64,000 bases of DNA from the NCBI RefSeq assembly GCF_040096055.1, contig NZ_JBBMFK010000020.1, forward strand, positions 4,363-68,362, in the 5' to 3' direction. Every line of letters starts with the position of its first letter. The first letter of the stretch is position 1. The translations under genes were made by a program, and so were the position numbers. The notes beneath the pieces were generated by a model. That model was not told the origin of the DNA, ran no database searches, and saw nothing but the letters and a program-made list of their open reading frames with translations. Of the stretch, positions 34,034 to 43,922 are shown in pieces. Source of the DNA: Pseudoflavonifractor intestinihominis (lineage in GTDB: Bacteria > Bacillota > Clostridia > Oscillospirales > Oscillospiraceae).

Positions 34034-34072
34034 CCCGGGGCATCCCGGAGCACAAGGAAAGGAGCGCGGACC

Positions 34073-34495
34073 ATGGAAATAGCGCCTATCACCTATCTCT
34101 GGAAGGACCGGAAGCGGATTCTGGGCCTGCCCATCACCTTCACCCGGTACCGGCTCAGCGAGGACCGGATCTTTCGGGAGACCGGCCTGCTCAACCTGAA
34201 GGAGGAGGAGGTGCTCCTCTACCGGGTGCGGGATCTGGAGCTGAAGCGGTCCCTGTTTCAGCGGATCTTCGGCGTGGGCACGGTGTGCGTCCACTCCTCG
34301 GACAAGACCACCCCCCACCTGGACCTGCTGAACATCAAGCACCCCAAGGAGGTCAAAGAGCTGCTCCACCGGCAGGTGGAGGAGATGAAGCTGTCCCGCC
34401 GCATGCGCACCACCGAGCTTCTGGGCGGACAGGGCCAGGAGGACGGCGGCCCGGACGACGGCCTGGACGAAGACGACGGCGATTTCCCCGACTGA
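34073..34495 (+). CDS. PH-like (bPH_2/YdbS-type) domain protein
   Basis: 140 residues. The core (about 5-100) has ITFTRYRLSEDRIFRETGLL, the bacterial-PH pattern of a short beta-rich domain, with VRDLELKRSLFQRIFGVGTV typical of bPH_2 proteins. The tail is acidic (DEDDGDFPD). No membrane helix in this copy although relatives often have two. Role unknown. AAAGGAG precedes ATG 34073. Confidence 0.78.
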   Translation: MEIAPITYLWKDRKRILGLPITFTRYRLSEDRIFRETGLLNLKEEEVLLYRVRDLELKRSLFQRIFGVGTVCVHSSDKTTPHLDLLNIKHPKEVKELLHRQVEEMKLSRRMRTTELLGGQGQEDGGPDDGLDEDDGDFPD

Positions 34496-34557
34496 GCTTC
34501 TCCCCTGCTCCGGGGGAGAAAACCCGGGTTTTCATCGGCGAATGGAGGAATCAACCC

Positions 34558-35334
34558 ATGAAACGGCTCTGTTTACCCCTTTTTCTGGCCCTGATCCTGG
34601 TGCTGTCGGCCTGCGGCGCGGCGGGTCAGGCCCCGTCCGCCGGCCAGAGCGGACCTGCGCCGTCCCAGGCGGCCCAGTCGCCCACCCCCTCCCCCGACCC
34701 GGCCGGGAGCCCGGAGGAAGTCGGGGCGGCCGGATACACCGTGGAGCGGCAGGACCGCTCGGTCCTCAACAGCGACGGCACCACGGCCCTGTCCTGGTAC
34801 TGCGACCTGGTGCAGCTCACCGGGGACACGGAGGAGGCCCAGGCAGTCAACGACAGCCTGTCCGCCCACTGCGACGAATTTTTCGTCAAGGACGTGGGGG
34901 ACGTGCCCCTGAACAAGGACCACGCGATGGTGTGGCGCAACACCGCGGAGGCCACCGTCACGGAGAATGAGGGCGGCCTGTTCAGCGTGCGCATGGACAC
35001 CGACTGGTACATGGGGGGCGTATACAACAGCAACAGCCTGGGCTACACCTACGACCTGGCCACCGGGGAGGAGCTGGGTCTGGCCGACCTGACGGGCCAG
35101 GACCCGGACGCCCTGGCCGCCACCCTGCGGGAGCTTGTGAAGGCCTACATGGCCGGCCAGCCGGAGGCGGGCTGGTGGGACGACGCGGCGGACATCGTGG
35201 ACAGCCGCAGCCTGGAGGACATGATCTTCTGGGTGGACGGCGGGGAGATCGTCCTGTGCTTCCCCACCTATGAGCTGACCATCGGGGCCTATGGCCCCGT
35301 CATTATCCCCACCGGGGTCATGGCCGAGCACTGA
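34558..35334 (+). CDS. Lipoprotein with DUF3298-like domain
   Basis: 258 residues. Lipobox LILVLSACGAA (Cys near residue 19) after a short signal peptide, a Ser/Pro-rich linker (about 25-60) and a C-terminal region YMGGVYNSNSLGYTYDLATG followed by EELGLADLTGQD, which resembles DUF3298/RsiV-like extracytoplasmic domains. Anchored outside the membrane; function unknown. GGAGG precedes ATG 34558. The gap to gyrB (35335-35513) shows no convincing promoter. Confidence 0.8.
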   Translation: MKRLCLPLFLALILVLSACGAAGQAPSAGQSGPAPSQAAQSPTPSPDPAGSPEEVGAAGYTVERQDRSVLNSDGTTALSWYCDLVQLTGDTEEAQAVNDSLSAHCDEFFVKDVGDVPLNKDHAMVWRNTAEATVTENEGGLFSVRMDTDWYMGGVYNSNSLGYTYDLATGEELGLADLTGQDPDALAATLRELVKAYMAGQPEAGWWDDAADIVDSRSLEDMIFWVDGGEIVLCFPTYELTIGAYGPVIIPTGVMAEH

Positions 35335-35513
35335 CGGCCGTGTTTTTGCACAGCGGACCGGGCCCTGTGTCCCTTGCAGCAATCGCAGGGCATGGTCCCA
35401 TATACAAGTCCATATTCAAAACCAACAGCAGCTGCGTGTGGCGCGTGGGAGCGGACAAGGCCCGTTTCCAGGCGCCACACCCAGCGCGTATCCAAGAACA
35501 AGCGGAGGTTATT

Positions 35514-37463
35514 ATGTCTGACGAGTTAGAACTGGAACAGAGCGCCACCCAGGTGGACCACGAGTACGGCGGCAGCGAGATCCAAGTGCTGGAGGGCCTG
35601 GAGGCCGTCCGCAAGCGGCCCGGCATGTATATCGGCTCCACCTCGTCCTCGGGCCTGCACCACCTGGTGTACGAGATCGTGGACAACTCCATCGACGAGG
35701 CCCTGGCCGGGTACTGCGACCGCATCGACGTGGCCATTCTGGAGGGGGACGTGATCTCCGTCACCGACAACGGCCGCGGCATCCCCGTGGACGTCCAGCC
35801 CCAGACCGGCCTGCCCGCGCTGGAAGTGGTGTTCACCATCCTCCACGCCGGCGGCAAGTTCGGCGGCGGGGGCTACAAGGTGTCCGGCGGCCTCCACGGC
35901 GTGGGTGCCAGCGTGGTCAACGCCCTGAGCGAGTGGCTGGAGGTGCGGGTCCACAAGGACGGCAAGATCTACGAGATGAAGTTCTCCCGGGGCAAGGTGA
36001 CCCAGAGCATGACCATCGTGGGTGAAACCGACCGCCACGGCACCGAGGTGGTGTTCAAGCCCGACCCGGAGATGTTCGAGGACACGGTGTACGACTACGA
36101 GACCCTCCACACCCGCATGCGGGAGGAGGCCTTCCTCAACGCGGGGCTGAAGATCGTCATCCAGGACCGCCGCCCGGGCATGGAGCAGGAGGACACCATG
36201 CACTACGAGGGCGGCATCCGGGAGTTCGTCACCTTCATCAACAAGAACAAGACCCCCATCCACGACGGGGTCATCTACATGTCCGGCATGAAGGACGACT
36301 CCATGGCCGAGATCGCCATGCAGTACACCGACACCTACAACGAGATCCTGGTGTCCTTTGCCAACAACGTCCACACCCCCGAGGGCGGCATGCACGAGAC
36401 CGGCTTCAAGCAGGCCCTGACCAACGTGCTCAACGCCTACGGCAAGAAGATGAAGATCCTCAAGGACGAGGACAAGGTGTCGGGCGAGGACTGCCGGGAG
36501 GGCCTGACGGCGGTGATCTCGGTGAAGCTGACCGAGGCCCAGTTCGAGGGCCAGACCAAGGCCAAGCTGGGCAACGCCCACATCCGCACCCTGGTCAACA
36601 ACCTGGTCAGCGAGAAGCTGGAGGAGTTCCTGGAGGAGAACCCGGCGGTGGGCCGGGCCATCCTGGACAAGGCCCTCACCGCCAACCGGGCCCGCGAGGC
36701 GGCCCGGAAGGCCAGAGAATCCGTCCGGCGCAAGACCGCCCTGGGCGGCGCCGCCATGCCCGACAAGCTGCGGGACTGCAACGAGGTCAACCCCGAGCTC
36801 ACCGAGCTGTACATCGTGGAGGGCGACTCCGCAGGCGGCTCGGCCACCCAGGGCCGGGACTCCCGGTTCCAGGCCATCCTCCCCCTGTGGGGCAAGATGC
36901 TCAACGTGGAGAAGGCCCGGGCCGATAAGGTCTACGGCAACGACAAGCTCCAGCCCGTCATCACCGCCCTGGGCGCCGGCATCGGCGACGAGTTCGACGT
37001 GACCAAGCTGCGCTATCACAAGGTCATCATCATGGCCGATGCCGATGTGGACGGCGCCCACATCCGTACCCTGCTGCTCACCTTCTTCTTCCGCTTCATG
37101 CGGCCCCTGATCGAGAACGGCTATGTGTACTCCGCCGTGCCGCCGCTGTACAAGCTGACCCGGGGCAAGACCACCCGGGTGGCCTTCTCCGACGAGGAGC
37201 GGGACCGGGTGTCCGCCGAGCTGCGGGGGGACAACCCCAACGCCAAGGTGGACATCAGCCGCTTCAAGGGCCTGGGCGAGATGAACCCCCACGAGCTGTG
37301 GGAGACCACCATGGACCCGGAGAAGCGCACCCTGCGCCGCATTGAGCTGGACGACGCCGTGGCCGCAGACGCCACCTTCACCGTCCTCATGGGCGAGAAG
37401 GTGGAGCCCCGCAAGGAGTTCATCGAGAAGAACGCCAAGTATGCGGTGAACCTGGACTATTGA
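35514..37463 (+). CDS. gyrB: DNA gyrase subunit B
   Basis: 649 residues. GHKL ATPase (VYEIVDNSIDEALAGYCD, VTDNGRGIP, GGLHGVGASVVNAL), transducer, and TOPRIM (EGDSAGGSATQGRDSRFQAI, MADADVDGAHIRTLLLT). The quinolone-pocket segment reads LPLWGKMLNVEKARADKVYG where most GyrB have LPLRGKILNVEKA, a Trp for Arg. GGAGG lies before ATG 35514. With gyrA introduces negative supercoils; a lipoprotein gene is inserted between them. Confidence 0.97.
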   Translation: MSDELELEQSATQVDHEYGGSEIQVLEGLEAVRKRPGMYIGSTSSSGLHHLVYEIVDNSIDEALAGYCDRIDVAILEGDVISVTDNGRGIPVDVQPQTGLPALEVVFTILHAGGKFGGGGYKVSGGLHGVGASVVNALSEWLEVRVHKDGKIYEMKFSRGKVTQSMTIVGETDRHGTEVVFKPDPEMFEDTVYDYETLHTRMREEAFLNAGLKIVIQDRRPGMEQEDTMHYEGGIREFVTFINKNKTPIHDGVIYMSGMKDDSMAEIAMQYTDTYNEILVSFANNVHTPEGGMHETGFKQALTNVLNAYGKKMKILKDEDKVSGEDCREGLTAVISVKLTEAQFEGQTKAKLGNAHIRTLVNNLVSEKLEEFLEENPAVGRAILDKALTANRAREAARKARESVRRKTALGGAAMPDKLRDCNEVNPELTELYIVEGDSAGGSATQGRDSRFQAILPLWGKMLNVEKARADKVYGNDKLQPVITALGAGIGDEFDVTKLRYHKVIIMADADVDGAHIRTLLLTFFFRFMRPLIENGYVYSAVPPLYKLTRGKTTRVAFSDEERDRVSAELRGDNPNAKVDISRFKGLGEMNPHELWETTMDPEKRTLRRIELDDAVAADATFTVLMGEKVEPRKEFIEKNAKYAVNLDY

Positions 37464-37478
37464 TTTGGAGGCTGTGTG

Positions 37479-38291
37479 ATGAAGAAATCTGCGCTTTTCG
37501 CGGCCCTCGGTCTGGTCCTGGCCCTCACGGCCTGCGCCGGGGAGCCCGGCGGGCCGGGCGCATCCACCCCCGCGCCGGAGTCCGCCCCGGCCGTCTCTCC
37601 CACCCCTGCGCCGGAATCCGCCTCCCCCTCCCCCGCGGCGGAGGCGGGGGGCCTCATGCGGGTGAACGGGGGTTCCAGGGAGGCCTTTGCCGCCGTCTTG
37701 GATCGGATGCTTCAGGAGCATATTCTGCCCGACGGAACGCCCATGGGCTTGCCCGGCGAGTACGACATGGCGGACAACCGGTTCGCCGTCTGCGATGTGG
37801 ACGGGGACGGGGAGCGGGAGCTGATCCTGATCTATGAGAGCACCATGGTTGCCGGGAGGCGTGGTTATGTATTCTCCTGGAATGGGGAGACCGGGGAACT
37901 GGGTGTCCAGCTGGAGACCTCTCCCGAGCTGACCTTTTATGAGAGTGGAGCGGTCCAGTCGGATTCCCAGCACAACCAGCAGCTGATCAGCAGGGATTTC
38001 TGGCCCTATGCCCTCTACCGCTATGACAAGTATCTGGACGTCTATGTGGAGGTTGGTTCGGTGCACGCCTGGGGCCGGGAGGCGCTGGAGAACGGCTACC
38101 CGGAGGAGGCCGACAAGAGCGGCACCGGCTTTGTGTACTATATCGCGGCCAACGGAGGGGACAGCGACGAGCCCCTGGACGCCTCCGTCTACCAGGCGTG
38201 GCGCTACGTCTATGTGCGGGACAGCCAGGAGATTCAGCCGGAGTACCTGGCCCTGACCGAGGAGAACATCCAGAGTATTCTGGAGGGGTGA
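37479..38291 (+). CDS. Lipoprotein between gyrB and gyrA
   Basis: 270 residues. Signal peptide MKKSALFAALGLVLALTAC ends in lipobox LTAC, followed by a Pro/Ser/Ala linker (about 22-58). The exterior domain contains VCDVDGDGERELILIYE, an EF-hand/FG-GAP-like calcium-binding loop, then a mixed domain of unknown family. ATG 37479 is seven bases from GGAGG; GTG 37476 is the alternative. Its presence between gyrB and gyrA is unusual, and co-transcription is likely. Confidence 0.82.
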   Translation: MKKSALFAALGLVLALTACAGEPGGPGASTPAPESAPAVSPTPAPESASPSPAAEAGGLMRVNGGSREAFAAVLDRMLQEHILPDGTPMGLPGEYDMADNRFAVCDVDGDGERELILIYESTMVAGRRGYVFSWNGETGELGVQLETSPELTFYESGAVQSDSQHNQQLISRDFWPYALYRYDKYLDVYVEVGSVHAWGREALENGYPEEADKSGTGFVYYIAANGGDSDEPLDASVYQAWRYVYVRDSQEIQPEYLALTEENIQSILEG

Positions 38292-38371
38292 GCGCCCCCG
38301 CTCCAGACCCTTTGACAAAATATCGTGGGACATCCGTCCCACTACAACCTCTATGAGGAGGAAATCAATTC

Positions 38372-40924
<2,553 letters not shown>

Positions 40925-40989
40925 AATCAGAGAGCAAAGCCTTCCCGATAGCGGGGAGAGGACGGAAAAGGAAAAGTCAGAGCACAAAA

Positions 40990-41038
40990 GCCTTCCCCCT
41001 GCGGGGGCACCTTCCCCCGCAGGGGGCGGATGAGGGGG
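40990..41038 (+). repeat. Module A variant, left flank of nuclease ORF 1
   Basis: CCTTCCCCCTGCGGGGG then CCCCCGCAGGGGG, ending in CGGATGAGGGGG. The stem is CCCCCTGC/GCAGGGGG. It ends 9 bp before the DUF559 ORF. Confidence 0.8.
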
Positions 41039-41047
41039 AACGCCGCC

Positions 41048-41500
41048 ATGCGTACCGGAGAAACCATGCGGCTCCGGGCCCAGGAGCTGAGAAAAAACGC
41101 GACCAAAGAGGAGCGGCACCTGTGGTATGACTTTTTAAAGACGTTTCCCATGCAATTCCGTCGACAGGTGGTGTTTGGCCCCTATATTGTGGATTTTTAC
41201 TGTGCTGCAGCCAGACTGGCCGTGGAGCTGGACGGCTCCCAGCATTATCAGGGCAGCGGCCCGGACAGCGACCGGTCCAGGACGGAGTATCTGCTCCGTG
41301 AGCACGGAATATCGGTGCTGAGGTTCAGCAATCTGGATATCCAGAGAAATTTTGAAGGGGTTTGTACCGCGATTATTCAGGCTTTGAAGGAGCGGGACCC
41401 CTCATCAGCCGCGCTTCGCGCGCCAGCTTCCCCCCAGGGGGAAGCCAAGGAAAAGCCTTCCCCCCTGAGGGGGGAAGGTGCCCCCGGAGGGGGCGGATGA
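41048..41500 (+). CDS. DUF559 / Vsr-like endonuclease-fold protein, copy 1
   Basis: 150 residues. RLRAQELRKNATKEERHLWY, FRRQVVFGPYIVDFYC and LAVELDGSQHYQ form the DUF559 PD-(D/E)XK-like core (the Asp in IVDFYC and Glu in VELDG are likely metal ligands), followed by VLRFSNLDIQRNFEGV. Related to very-short-patch endonucleases; no activity is established for this group. The final 30 residues (SSAALRAPASPQG..., ending GAPGGGG) are encoded by the adjoining repeat, not by the domain. No obvious ribosome site. Bracketed by module A units on both sides. Confidence 0.8.
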   Translation: MRTGETMRLRAQELRKNATKEERHLWYDFLKTFPMQFRRQVVFGPYIVDFYCAAARLAVELDGSQHYQGSGPDSDRSRTEYLLREHGISVLRFSNLDIQRNFEGVCTAIIQALKERDPSSAALRAPASPQGEAKEKPSPLRGEGAPGGGG

Positions 41501-41504
41501 GGGG
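41398..41504. repeat. Head-to-head module A pair, right flank of nuclease ORF 1
   Basis: Reverse unit (CCCCTCATCAG, stem CCGCGC/GCGCGC, CTTCCCCCCAGGGGGAAG) followed by a forward unit (CTTCCCCCC/GGGGGGAAG, stem GCCCCC/GGGGGC, CGGATGAGGGG). The nuclease ORF reads through most of the pair before its stop. Confidence 0.85.
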
Positions 41505-41590
41505 AAGTATCCCCAAAACCCGGCCCTGATGTGGAGAAAATCCGCCGATCATCATTGACCTATTCGTCCATGGAGAAAAGGAGGCCGCGT

Positions 41591-42001
41591 ATGAACCACC
41601 GCAGACGCAGACGCATGACCATCCGCCCCAGCAAGAGTATGATCACCTTCAGCCGGGTGTTTGGCGGGATTTTCGCCGCCGTGGCCCTGGGATTCCTGTA
41701 TATCGGCGTCACCGAGCTGCTGCCCAACACCGGCCCCTTCGGCCTGATATGGACAGTGATGTCCCTGGGCTTTGTGGGTATCGGTGTCTACGGCGCCTGC
41801 AACAAGAAGGGTATGTACTTCTCCTACGAGTGGAACATTGACGAGGAGAGCGAGGGGGACGCCTCCGCCCCGTCCGCTGAGGGCCCCGCCGCCCACAGCG
41901 CCGAGGCCCGGCTGGCCGAGCTCCAGCGGCTCTACGACCAGCACCTCATCACCGCCCGGGAGTTTGAGGAGAAGCGGCAGGAGATCCTCCGGGACCTTTA
42001 A
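41591..42001 (+). CDS. Membrane protein with C-terminal SHOCT motif
   Basis: 136 residues. Basic N-terminus (NHRRRRRMTIRPSKS), two membrane helices (about 22-42 FGGIFAAVALGFLYIGVTEL, 50-70), an acidic linker and a C-terminal SHOCT-type helix pair (RLAELQRLYDQHLITAREFE followed by EKRQEIL). SHOCT is an oligomerisation motif. AAAAGGAGG lies six bases before ATG 41591. Sandwiched between the two nuclease ORFs and their repeats; no function can be assigned. Confidence 0.8.
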   Translation: MNHRRRRRMTIRPSKSMITFSRVFGGIFAAVALGFLYIGVTELLPNTGPFGLIWTVMSLGFVGIGVYGACNKKGMYFSYEWNIDEESEGDASAPSAEGPAAHSAEARLAELQRLYDQHLITAREFEEKRQEILRDL

Positions 42002-42003
42002 GC

Positions 42004-42054
42004 GCCTTCCCCTGGGGGAAGGTGGCATTTGCGGAGCAAATGACGGATGAGGGG
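42004..42054 (+). repeat. Module A, left flank of nuclease ORF 2
   Basis: CTTCCCC/GGGGAAG hairpin, stem CATTTGC-GGA-GCAAATG and tail CGGATGAGGGG. Its second-hairpin sequence is the same as in the solitary copy at 9730-9782. Confidence 0.85.
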
Positions 42055-42068
42055 AAGGGTGTGGGGAC

Positions 42069-42923
42069 ATGGAGAAAGAGACTTCCTTACGTACCCGTGC
42101 CCGTCAGCTGCGAAAAAACGCCACAAAGGAAGAAAAGCATTTGTGGTATGATTTTTTGCGTACTTACCCGGTCCAGTTTTTGCGCCAAAAGCCGTTTGGA
42201 CCTTATATTGTGGATTTCTATTGCCATCAGGCCAGATTGGCTGTTGAATTGGATGGGTCCCAACATTATTTGGAGCCTGGATTGAAGGCAGACCAAAAAC
42301 GGGCGGAGTATCTGGAGAACGTGAGACATATACGCATTCTCCGCTTTTCCAATCTGGATATCAAAGAAAACTTTGAAGGCGTTTGCATTGCAATTAAGCT
42401 GGCGGTGGAGGAGGGGGTCCCCTCATCCGCCGCGGCTCTGCCGCGCCACCTTCCCCCAGGGGGAGGCAAAGATAGGAGCACTATGAAGACAGTCACAATC
42501 TACACCGACGGCGCCTGTTCAGGCAACCCGGGCCCGGGGGGCTGGGGGGCCATTCTGATGTACGGCACGTTCAAGAAGGAGCTCTCCGGCGGCGAGGGCC
42601 ACACCACCAACAACCGCATGGAGCTGACCGGGGTCATCACGGCCCTGGAGGCCCTGAAGGAGCCCTGCGTGGTGGAGCTGTACTCCGACTCCAAGTACGT
42701 CATCGACGCCCTCCAGAAGGGCTGGGCCAAGAGCTGGAAGGCTAAGGGCTGGGTGAAGGCGGACAAGAAGCCCGCGTTGAACCCGGATCTGTGGGAGCGG
42801 CTGCTGGCGCTGTGCGAGCGCCACACCGTCAACCTCCACTGGGTCAAGGGTCATGCCAGTAACCCGTACAACAACCGCTGCGACGAGCTGGCGGTGGCGG
42901 AGAGCAAAAAGTACAAGGCCTGA
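42069..42923 (+). CDS. DUF559-type nuclease (copy 2) continuous with RNase HI
   Basis: One uninterrupted 284-codon frame. Residues 1-117 are a DUF559 protein very like copy 1 (RARQLRKNATKEEKHLWYDF, GPYIVDFYCHQARLAVELDG, ILRFSNLDIKENFEGVC). Residues about 118-138 (EEGVPSSAAALPRHLPPGGG) are translated from a reverse module A; residues 139-284 are complete RNase HI. Codons of the first part are visibly AT-richer than neighbouring genes (TTTTTTGCG, CATTTGTGG), suggesting recent arrival. It may be a real fusion, but RNase HI also has its own start, so two separate products are at least as likely. Confidence 0.72.
   Translation: MEKETSLRTRARQLRKNATKEEKHLWYDFLRTYPVQFLRQKPFGPYIVDFYCHQARLAVELDGSQHYLEPGLKADQKRAEYLENVRHIRILRFSNLDIKENFEGVCIAIKLAVEEGVPSSAAALPRHLPPGGGKDRSTMKTVTIYTDGACSGNPGPGGWGAILMYGTFKKELSGGEGHTTNNRMELTGVITALEALKEPCVVELYSDSKYVIDALQKGWAKSWKAKGWVKADKKPALNPDLWERLLALCERHTVNLHWVKGHASNPYNNRCDELAVAESKKYKA
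42419..42467 (-). repeat. Reverse module A between nuclease ORF 2 and rnhA
   Basis: CCCCTCATCCG, stem CCGCGGC/GCCGCG with loop TCT, then ACCTTCCCCCAGGGGGAGG. It keeps the reading frame open and supplies the linker between the two protein domains. Confidence 0.85.
42483..42923 (+). CDS. rnhA: Ribonuclease HI (own start inside the fused frame)
   Basis: 146 residues, normal RNase HI length. YTDGACSGNPGPGGWGAILM (catalytic Asp), TTNNRMELTGVITALEAL (Glu) and LYSDSKYVIDALQKGW (Asp) are present; the fourth catalytic residue is in NNRCDELAV. Degrades RNA in RNA-DNA hybrids. AGGAG lies four bases before ATG 42483, supporting independent initiation. A decayed second copy of its 3' end follows at 42984. 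Confidence 0.93.
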   Translation: MKTVTIYTDGACSGNPGPGGWGAILMYGTFKKELSGGEGHTTNNRMELTGVITALEALKEPCVVELYSDSKYVIDALQKGWAKSWKAKGWVKADKKPALNPDLWERLLALCERHTVNLHWVKGHASNPYNNRCDELAVAESKKYKA

Positions 42924-42983
42924 GGCCCTTGCCCCATATCGGGGCCCCGGGGAAGGGGGAACGCCTTTTGCGACGACGCGGGG

Positions 42984-43052
42984 CATGCGTCCAACCCATA
43001 CAACAACCGCTGTGACGAGCTGCCGGTGGCGGAGAGCAGGAAGTATCAATAA
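42984..43052 (+). pseudogene. Remnant of a second rnhA 3' end
   Basis: Twenty-two sense codons and a stop (H-A-S-N-P-Y-N-N-R-C-D-E-L-P-V-A-E-S-R-K-Y-Q) that align with the end of rnhA. Most differences are synonymous (AGT/TCC, CCG/CCA, TGC/TGT, TAC/TAT), plus Ala to Pro and a changed terminus. The 60 bp between gene and copy is GC-rich and resembles a broken module B (GGGGCCCCGGGGAAGG, GAACGCCTTTTGCGACGACG). The transcription terminator follows the copy, not the intact gene. Confidence 0.85.
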
Positions 43053-43056
43053 CAAA

Positions 43057-43097
43057 ACAGCGTGGATCAAGGGATTCCCTCGATCCACGCTGTTTTT
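43057..43097. terminator. Terminator shared by rnhA and the convergent pentapeptide gene
   Basis: Twelve-bp stem ACAGCGTGGATC / GATCCACGCTGT, T5 on the right and A-rich on the left; lies between convergent genes. Confidence 0.88.
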
Positions 43098-43121
43098 ATC
43101 ATTTATCGGCAGAAAACGGCC

Positions 43122-43769
43122 CTACTCCTTGATGACGATGCCGAACCGTCTGGCCAGCTGGGCGGCCTGGAACAGGTCCACCACCGCCCCCTTCAGCTCG
43201 GCGGCGGAGGCGGAGAATACCGGCTCGATGAGGGTGCAGGAGGTCAGGTCCACCCCGGCCAGGGGGGTCTGGAAGAAGTTGACCCGGGTAAGGGCGCACC
43301 GGTCCAGGGTCAGGCCCCTGACCCGGCAGCCAGACAGGGCGGCGTCCTCCATGGAGCAGTCCCGGAACGCCACGTCCCGCAGGGCGGCGGCGTTGCAGTT
43401 GGCCAGGTCCAGGCGGCAGTTGGAGAAGGACACGTCCCGGAGGGACGCGCCGGAGAGATCGGCCCCCAGGGCCTTGCAGCCGTCAAAGGTGCACCGGGTC
43501 AGGCTGGCCTTTGTAAAGCGGCACTGGGACAGGTCGCAGTCCTGGAACAGCACGTCCCGGAGGGAGGCGGCGGCAAAGGAGCACCCTGTCAGCCTGCACC
43601 GCACCAGCCGGCAGCCGGACAGCTCCAGCTCGGCCAGGTCCTCCCCCAGGGCGGTCTGGCCGGAGAAGTCCAGCCCCTCCAGCCGCTCCCCCTCCTCCGC
43701 GGCCTCCAGGGCCAGGGGGAGAAGTTCCCCCGGCTCCCCTGCCGGAGGCAGAACCGGCTCTTTCGGCAT
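43122..43769 (-). CDS. Pentapeptide-repeat protein
   Basis: 215 residues. From about residue 45 it is a run of A(D/N)LXX-type pentapeptides (LEGLDFSGQTALGEDLAELE, LSGCRLVRCRLTGCSF, LFQDCDLSQCRFTKASLTRC), predicting a right-handed quadrilateral beta helix. Some such proteins mimic DNA and protect gyrase (Qnr, MfpA); most have no known role. Proximity to gyrA is only 2 kb, but that proves nothing. ATG 43769 is preceded by GGGGAGGGG. Confidence 0.85.
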   Translation of the reverse strand: MPKEPVLPPAGEPGELLPLALEAAEEGERLEGLDFSGQTALGEDLAELELSGCRLVRCRLTGCSFAAASLRDVLFQDCDLSQCRFTKASLTRCTFDGCKALGADLSGASLRDVSFSNCRLDLANCNAAALRDVAFRDCSMEDAALSGCRVRGLTLDRCALTRVNFFQTPLAGVDLTSCTLIEPVFSASAAELKGAVVDLFQAAQLARRFGIVIKE

Positions 43770-43840
43770 TGTGTACCCCTCCCCTCTCGTGTACCAACAG
43801 GGTACCATGCCCGGCGGGAGAATACAAGGCCCCAACGCAA

Positions 43841-43882
43841 AGGCCCCCGGAGCAGCCAAGAGCGGCTGTTCCGGGGGCTTTA
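43841..43882 (-). terminator. Hairpin after the YihY gene
   Basis: Stem GCCCCCGGAGCAGCC / GGCTGTTCCGGGGGC (one G-T pair) between two minus-strand genes; the U-tract is short, so terminator strength is uncertain. Confidence 0.6.
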
Positions 43883-43922
43883 AATCCACTGTCCATAGCC
43901 GGGCGGCCCGATGTGGAAAACA

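Noticed and set aside
40990..42467. Classical insertion sequence
   Set aside because: DUF559 proteins are not DDE, HUH or tyrosine/serine recombinase transposases, and no target-site duplication was identified around either ORF.
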